Part shown: in pieces, positions 57,802 to 64,000 of the stretch | Layout of the letters: every line of letters starts with the position of its first letter | Position numbering within the stretch: position 1 is the first letter of the stretch | Source of the DNA: Larimichthys crocea | Lineage: Eukaryota; Chordata; Actinopteri; Sciaenidae | Length of the DNA stretch: 64,000 nucleotides | Reading direction: 5' to 3' | Assembly: GCF_000972845.2 (NCBI RefSeq) | Contig: NW_020857941.1 | Location: 334,190-398,189 of the forward strand | Notes under the pieces: generated by a model | Database searches by the model: none | What the model was told of the DNA's origin: nothing | The model's input: only the letters and a program-made list of their open reading frames with translations | Position numbers and translations under genes: made by a program

Positions 57802-59024
57802 CAAATCAAATCAAATCAATTTTATTTGTATAGCCCAAAGTCACAAAATACATTGCCTCAGAGGCTTACAATCTGTACAGGGAGTGCACCCTTTGTCCTT
57901 AGACCCTCGGTTCGAGTGAGAAAAACTTGCCCACAAAAACCCTTTTAACAGGGAAAAAATGTGGAAGAAACCTCAGGAAGAGCCACAGAGGAGGGATCCC
58001 TCTCCCAGGACGGACAGACGTGCAATGGATGTCATGTGTACAGGACAAATCAACATAAACATATTGTACAATTACAATGACTGATAAAATGACAATGAAT
58101 TACAATGAATGATAAAATGACCACGTAGCAGATATGGTAGTAATAATGACAGTAATAATATGCTAGTGGACGTTGTGCAGGTCACAGCGCAGCCCACGAT
58201 CCAACAAGAACCTGCTGGACGACGGAGCACAGAGACTCCGGGGAAGTTTGGTTAGTACATGCATTAATGAGAACATGTCCCACAGATGGAGAGAGAGAGG
58301 ACAGAGACGAGAAGAGGGAGAGAGAGGAGAGAGAGAGAGAGAGAGAGAGAGAAGAGAAGGAAGAAGAGAGAGAGAGAGAGAGAGAGAGAAAGAAAGAAAG
58401 AAGAAAGAGCAGAGAGAGAGAGTGAAGTGAAAGTGAAAGAAGGGTTTTCGGTAGGGGATGTGACTGCATCTTCAACCAATACCGTGCCTGGCTAGGCATA
58501 ACCCTCGGTGGGGTCCCCCGGCAGAGTAATTCCTATGGCAGCATAACTAAGGGATGACCTGAGCCAGCCCTACATATAGGCTTTATCAAAAAGGAAAGTC
58601 TTAAGTCTATTCTTAAAAGTGTTGACCGTGTCTGCCTCTAGAACCCAGAATGGTAGTTTGTTCCACAGAAGAGGGGCCTGATAGCTGAAAGCTCTGGCTC
58701 CCAATCTACTTTTGGAGACTATAGGACCACAAGGAACCCAGCATCCTGAGACGCAGTGTTCTAGAGGGGTAGTAAGGTATTATGAGTATTATGATGGTGC
58801 CTGACCATGAAGAGCTTTGTAAGTAAGGAGAAGAATTTTAAATTCATTCTAGATTTAATGGTAGCCAATGCAAGGAAGCCAAAATGGGAGAGATGTGATC
58901 TCTGATCTTGGTTCCTGTCAGAACACGTGCAGCAGCATTCTGAATTAACTGCAAAGTCCTAAGAGACTTATTAGAGCAGCCTGATAACAAAGTGTTACAA
59001 TAGTCCAGCCTTGAAGTAACAAAT
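57802..59024 (-). mobile_element. L2 LINE, 5' truncated: RT C-terminus and 3' UTR
   Basis: The 3' tail CAAATCAAATCAAATCAATT at 57802 starts the copy. The 3' UTR runs to about 58510, with GA repeat at 58290-58400 and the block CAATACCGTGCCTGGCTAGG shared with 15550. The coding end follows: LDYCN-type, LQLIQNAAARVLTGTKIRDH, ISPILASLHWLPL and KILLLTYKALHGQAP in decayed minus frames (58600-59010). It is cut at 59024 by an LTR. Confidence 0.85.
58290..58432. repeat. (GA)n-rich tract in LINE 3' UTR
   Basis: Interrupted GA repeat; also present, shorter, in the sibling LINE at 15460-15508. The frames it creates are not genes. Confidence 0.95.
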
Positions 59025-59440
59025 TGTTGTGGTGATTCAAACCACCCCGAATTCTGTAGACCTGATGTGAGCAGAGGATATTGAGTTTAAAGAAAAACAA
59101 AGACAAGTACTCCAGTTTCACCTGTTGCAAGAGGGAGAACACAGCTCTCGTTCTTACAGACCCCGCGATCTGCACACCTTCACGCCCTGCTGAGTTCTGA
59201 GCTCTCTCTTGCTCCAGCTAGTTTTATTAAATCACACAAACGGTTACATATTTGTTATTATCTTCATACAGGGTAGTCTGTGAGTTCAGCCGATGCCCGG
59301 GTGGTGTGTGTGTGCTCTTTTCTTGGCCTCGTGTCCTTGTACACTCTGTAGTGTATTTGCTTGCTCTTTAAAACATCAAATGTCCATATGTGTTGATTTT
59401 ACATGTATTTGTACACACTTACATATAGTGTTAGAAAAGT
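59025..59440 (+). mobile_element. LTR related to the solo LTR at 13349
   Basis: Starts TGTTGTGGTGATTCAAACCA and follows the same layout as 13349 (hairpin-like GG..CC start, ATTCTGTAGACCTGATG, GATATTGAGTTTAAAGAA, GCGATCTGC, CTGCTGAGTTCTG). The right end is unclear, perhaps near 59440, and no target duplication was found. The sibling L2 does not resume after it. Confidence 0.5.
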
Positions 59441-60382
59441 AGTACAATCACGAGTGTGATGGTGGAGGTTCTGAACGCGATGAAACATAAACTGCACTAT
59501 CTAGGCGGTTGTGGATGTAGTGAACAGTCCTCCACATGACTAATTATAAGGTCTGGTATCATGATTCAGGCTGTCGGCCAGACCAGATAAACATAACATA
59601 ATCTTTAGAAGAAGGTAAAACCCCCGCCGGGAGTTGTTTCATAAATAAAGTACACTAGAACAACAAGATTTAAAAGAGTTAAAAGTGTCCCAGTTAAAAA
59701 CTCAGAACCGTCTGGAACACAATACCTTGTTGCTTTGAACGTCCATAATCATCCCTACAAAACCAGTCAATACCGCACACACAGGAGTAGACCACCGAAA
59801 TCTAGATTGAGGATTTATTTGCACTGTGTGTAGTACGAACCAGAAAACAGCACGTTTGTATATCCAGACGTCGTATTTTAATAATTTTGGCAGTACGAAC
59901 AAAAGATCAATGTACTTTTATTCGGACAACTCTATAGCACTCTTATCCGATAGTGGTAAATTGATAAAGTTTGGCAGTTTGAAGACAGAGACTCTGACAA
60001 TATGGACGGAGAGTTTGACAAAGCAAAAACAGACGACGGGGGTGGGACCCAGCAGCTCGTACAAGACTGTGACTGAGCAGTTACTTGAGATGCGTAGTGT
60101 TGTACGAACCATGCACTGCAGCAAAGACACAAATGACATTATGAAACGATGGAGAGGATGTGAGCAAAGTGTTAAAGCAACAGGAAAGACAGAGGTGATA
60201 AGGGACCGTTAGGCAAGTTGTTGTGGGGGGAGCCAAGCAGGCAGGAAGGATGAGAGCAGAGCAGAAGAGGAAGAGAAAACAAGTGGGTGGTTAGAAAGGG
60301 CAGGAAGAGAGAAGTGCAGCGTGACGCAGAAAAAAGGAAAATGAAGTGGAACAGATGGGCCGTGTGGTGGCAGGCTGCGCAG
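59441..60382. other. Unassigned sequence, possibly leader/gag region of a retroelement
   Basis: A 128-codon frame on + at 59826-60212 has no motif I can recognise; a purine-rich stretch follows (60230-60350). It lies between an LTR and a decayed retroviral pol, so gag is possible but unproven. Confidence 0.3.
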
Positions 60383-61259
60383 CACACAATGACAGAGCAA
60401 TCAAAAAAGACCGTGACTTATGACCCGACTCCTGTACCAACCCCCATACTCACCAGCGACCCCTAGCGCTCCAAAAACAACCCTCCTCCAGCCCCTAGAG
60501 GGTGTATCCCCACATTAAACGCCCAACAGGTAGGGACTCCAGACCTCTGTCGGTGCCCACTGGCGCCCACAGCCCCCACCTTTGCAGCCACCACACAGAG
60601 ACAGGCGGTATCCGAGGAGGAGGAGGCGCCACCCAGATGCCAGTCACAGAATGGGACCGCTGGGAGGGGTGTGGAGCACCAATATCAACAATGACACACC
60701 CCACGCGAGGCCAGACAGCATTAACCTGGCAGATCCAATGCTGTCAATGAAAGTAGGAGGACAGATTGTGAGACACTCGTATGTGCACTCTCCCACAGTG
60801 CCACTAACTGTTAGGAAGAGACCTCCTGTAAAACTGGAGCCTCTATCCTTTGTAGTCCGGATGGATTAAAGGTGACTCTACCTGATGGCACCCATGTTCC
60901 ACTGTAAAGGACCAGCACTGGGGGCAGTATCACTCCAACCATTGAAGAATGAAGAAACATATGCTGACATGTATTGGGAATGCTCCAACCAGCAAACTGT
61001 TCGAACACCCGGTGTGCTTTCTGCCTACCTACAGTGGAAGCCCTGGACTGTCGCTCTCGAGCCTGTGTCTCTCCACCCGATCCTCCCCACGTACTCTTTT
61101 CTTGATAGGCTGCCGACAGTTGTATCAAGACAAATTTCAGATCAATTGGAGGGAAAGATTGGGTATTTAACATCAGAACATATATGTGGCGCTGAGGGGG
61201 TAGTGGCGGGGTTAATCTGAGTCCCCGACCAATTAGAGTGGTACATGATGTCTGACGAG
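60383..61259 (+). pseudogene. Probable gag/pro-region remnant of an endogenous retrovirus
   Basis: A proline-rich stretch (60430-60620) followed by short frames with many stops, directly upstream of recognisable pol sequence in the same orientation. No major homology region, CCHC box or protease DTG was identified. The label rests on position only. Confidence 0.35.
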
Positions 61260-62940
61260 GCTGCACCACATGTCTCACTGGCTCTGCACCCACAACATCA
61301 GGCTAAAGAGTTAGGAGGCATGGTAAGCGAGCCCTGAGACAGCCTTATCATCTCGAACGAGCATTAGCTTCCGCAGCAGAGCTAGCCACGCCAAATTACC
61401 ACCTACCTTTCCACCTAGATGTCTCTGTAAAGAAAACTGCAGATGGTATTCTGTTCCAGAGAAAAAGGGGGAGATAGGATATACTGATGTACAATCAGTG
61501 TATGCTATACATATGGAAAAAAGACACCAGCCTGCACACAACACGCGGCAGGGATAGCCAAAGCTATACAAAAAACTGCACACATAGTCATGGGTCACCA
61601 GTTACAGTCCTGACAAACACATAGTGTGGTGGCTTACGTCAACTCGAGAGACATTCACAGCTAGTGACGCAAAAGCGAAAGCTGAAGGACAAAAATCAGC
61701 CAAAGAGCAGAAGGAGTGGCAGTCATTGAAGCACTCAGACTAGGAGAAGGACAGGAAGTCAACATCTACACAGACTCAGCATACGCAGCAGGAGCAGTGC
61801 AGTAGAGTTAAGGCAGTGGTTGAGAGCAGGGTTTCTGACAGCGTAACAAACCATCAGACATGAGGACTGAGATGAAAGAATTGGCAGAAGCATTGTTGCT
61901 TCCCAAAAAAAGTAGCAGTCCTAAAATGTAAGGACAATGTAGGGACAGACAGGTGACACAGGGAACAACGCAGCTGACCAAGCAGCAAAACAGACAGCAG
62001 GGTACATTGACAGGACAGAAAAGACTGTACTTATGTGTTCAGAGACTGAACACATAAGTACAGAAATCGACATGACCCGAGTAATCGAACTACAAAATAG
62101 GCGTCTCCCCAAGACAAGTCACTGTGAAAGCCAGAGGGTGCACAGAGCAGACGGACTATGGAGAGGACACAGACGGCCGACCCATTTTACCTCCAGGACT
62201 AAGACCGACAGCCATGGAAGAAGCTCATTGGGTGGGATTGTAGGCGTAGCACAGATAATGAGAAATCTTGTAACTGGTGGCATCCGTTTCTTAAGACATG
62301 GCTCAGTACTTGATCAAAACATGTGAACAATGTAAAAATTTAACCCCAGACATGGTTTTCCTGAGAAAATCAGGTCAGATAATGGCACCCATTTTAAGAA
62401 CCAAGATCTCCAGAAGGTAGAGGCCATGTTGGGCCTCAAACACCGCTTTTGGTACAGTATTCATCCTCATCACACAAGGTAAAGTGGAAGAAATGAATCA
62501 AAACAATTGGCAAAATCTGTGCACAGACCAAATTAAATTGGCTAGATGCTTTACCGCTAGCTCTGATGTCTATCAGAAGCTCAGTAAATCAAACCACAAG
62601 GTTTACCCCACACGAGTTGCAGACGGGGAGGGCTTTCCCGGACCACATTCCAGACCCTTCTTGCTACATGTGATGATCAGAATCTAACCTCTAAAAGCTT
62701 ATTTTCACGAACTGCAGAGCTTGGTGTCAGCAATTCTCCAACAGGTCACAAGCCAGAGGAAGGAGGACAACAACTCCACCGCCAGAGGTAGAGTGGGTCC
62801 TGCTAAGGGTCATCAAGAGGAAGTGGTCCGAGCCAAGGTGGACAGGACCATCCAGGTGACAGAGAGAACCTCCCACGCCGTCCGCCTGAGAGGGAAAAGG
62901 AGACACCTGGTTCCATTGGAGCCAGTGCGCAGCAGCTGAG
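61260..62940 (+). pseudogene. Endogenous retrovirus (class I-like) pol remnant: RT connection, RNase H, integrase
   Basis: The + strand, broken by stops and frameshifts throughout, shows in order a connection-like segment (61400-61650), RNase H (IYTDSAYA at 61764-61787), the integrase core (RSDNGTHF at 62372-62395 and GKVEEMNQ near 62480, holding the second Asp and the Glu of the D,D-E triad), and an integrase C-terminal region (62790-62935, WTGP-type block). The layout is that of gamma/epsilonretrovirus-related fish elements. The RT catalytic centre is not visible, so the front of pol is lost or too decayed. The copy is inactive. Confidence 0.82.
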
Positions 62941-63571
62941 GGGCCACAGCGTTCCTTGAGCGAGATCCAGACGATCTCCAAGAAAAGAGCACTGAGTCGG
63001 CTGACTCAGAAAACAGATCCCACCTCAACCAAAGGGCAGAATAATCCCCTGGTGGTGATCCTAGGCTCAGGGCAGTCTACCCTGGGGTCTGAAGAAAGAA
63101 GATCTTCAAGAGGCATCGTGTTCGTTTTATTATTCATCCAACTATAACTTTTATTTTATCTCATCATTTACTCACCTATGTGTTATTAATCATCGTTGCA
63201 GATTGCTACAGGTTGTGTTGATATAGCCACTAAGGTTACAAACCTCTCTAGGGGTGGTACCGCTAGGACACAGAGATAGAAAAAGGTCTTATCGCACCAG
63301 AAGGTTTGCTTCATATTTTATTTACTCAATTCATTTTTATTAACCGTAAAAAAAGTGTTTGGTTTAAATACGTAAATGCATACCCACATTTCCTCCCCAT
63401 TAGTAGTGGTTTGATTGTTATCCTCTATTGTAATTGTGTCTATCATCCTCTGGATTTACTGTGAGCTCCCCACCCAAAATTGTAGATCTCCATGCAAAAA
63501 GGGGGACACTCACAGGATAAAATGTTAGATCCAGGAAAACAACATGTAATTGATCTCTTTTGGAGAGATCC
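62941..63571 (+). other. Retroviral region between pol and 3' LTR, env missing
   Basis: Only about 630 bases lie between the integrase end and the polypurine tract, far too few for a normal env. No surface or transmembrane protein motif was recognised. A large deletion is the simplest reading. Confidence 0.5.
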
Positions 63572-63582
63572 AAAAGGGGAAT
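63572..63582 (+). other. Polypurine tract
   Basis: AAAAGGGGAAT immediately before a TG that begins the putative 3' LTR: the plus-strand DNA primer site of a retrovirus. Confidence 0.75.
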
Positions 63583-64000
63583 TGTGGAATGTATAATAAT
63601 GTTTGATTAAAATAGATGTGTGTTAAATGGATCTGGGTAAGTATAAGGTCACCCAGGTATATTGCTTTTGAGTGTTGTGTAACTGTATAAGTGTTTTGCA
63701 GGAGTTGCAGGTTCAGGCCTACACACCGGGAGAGAGACGAGCAGATAGCAGAGAAATAGGAGACTCCCCTTTGTTAGACTGAAAGCAGACAAGAACATTT
63801 TACTATTGTGGATTTATTTATCTGAAGTGCCTATAATCATTTAAATATTAACTGTGTGATATGTTGAACTATTGCTTTTAAGAATGTTGTATAACCAGCA
63901 GAGTGTTTTTGCAGATTACGTTTGTGTCTGAGGCAATCCCACGCCTGAGGTATGTGTGTGGCACAACTAGAAACTGTTACAAGGCATCTGAATCTAGGCA
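63583..64000 (+). mobile_element. Putative 3' LTR (runs off the window)
   Basis: Starts TGTGGAATGTATAATAATG directly after the polypurine tract. It contains direct repeats AGTGTTGTGTAACTGTATAA / AATGTTGTATAACCAGCAG. No 5' partner LTR of the same sequence was seen in the window, and its end lies outside. Confidence 0.6.

Noticed and set aside
58173..58499. Arg/Glu-rich and Ser/Leu-rich frames
   Set aside because: Produced by the GA repeat in an L2 3' UTR, on both strands.
59826..60212. A 128-codon frame as a host gene
   Set aside because: No motif, no splice or start context. Its position between retroelement remnants makes gag or chance more likely, and I cannot decide.

Overview
The window is vertebrate nuclear DNA, almost certainly from a ray-finned (teleost) fish. 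The evidence is two vertebrate transcription-factor genes split into exons with GT..AG splice sites, and a dense load of transposon families typical of fish: L2-type LINEs with an ATTTG-rich 3' tail, tRNA-derived SINEs, Tc1, Harbinger and several hAT families, Gypsy, and a class I endogenous retrovirus. Long reading frames here belong to transposons or are chance; the host coding sequence lies in short exons.

Host genes. One exon at 7865-7990 encodes the first half of the second LIM domain of an LMO protein, most like lmo3. Five exons at 22131-45521, all on + with compatible splice phases, encode the C-terminal transactivation half of a nuclear factor I protein, best matched to nfic, ending in SWYLGN and a stop. 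The DNA-binding-domain exons of nfic and the remaining lmo exons were not found in the window. The two partial genes are separated by about 14 kb of repeats.

Layout. 1-7864: mostly single-copy, gene-free sequence with possible conserved non-coding blocks. 7865-7990: lmo exon. 9815-12120: cluster of a hairpin-ended non-autonomous repeat. 12590-21527: large composite repeat array with AACATTAGCATGTT-type minisatellites, interrupted by a 3-kb L2 LINE and a solo LTR. 22131-45521: nfic 3' half. Its introns hold a hAT MITE, a long-TIR element cut by a solo LTR, a Harbinger element, a SINE, a Tc1 element, a 52-bp minisatellite, and a nested stack of insertions (hAT, then solo LTR, then second hAT, then minisatellite-bearing repeat). 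They also hold a Tigger-like MITE, L2 LINEs and a ZBED-type hAT remnant. 45522-56500: mainly single-copy, probably nfic 3' UTR and flank, with one solo LTR. 56525-64000: SINE, decayed Gypsy pol, L2 3' end, LTR, and a decayed class I endogenous retrovirus whose pol, polypurine tract and 3' LTR start can be seen.

Many boundaries are supported by target-site duplications read directly (8 bp for three hATs, 3 bp CAG for Harbinger, TA for the mariner-type elements, 4-5 bp for LTRs, 16 bp for the SINE), so the order of insertions can be reconstructed. I saw no new gene system. The most unusual points are the nested insertion stack, the expandable minisatellite carried by a mobile repeat, and the unexplained junction between partial lmo and partial nfic genes.
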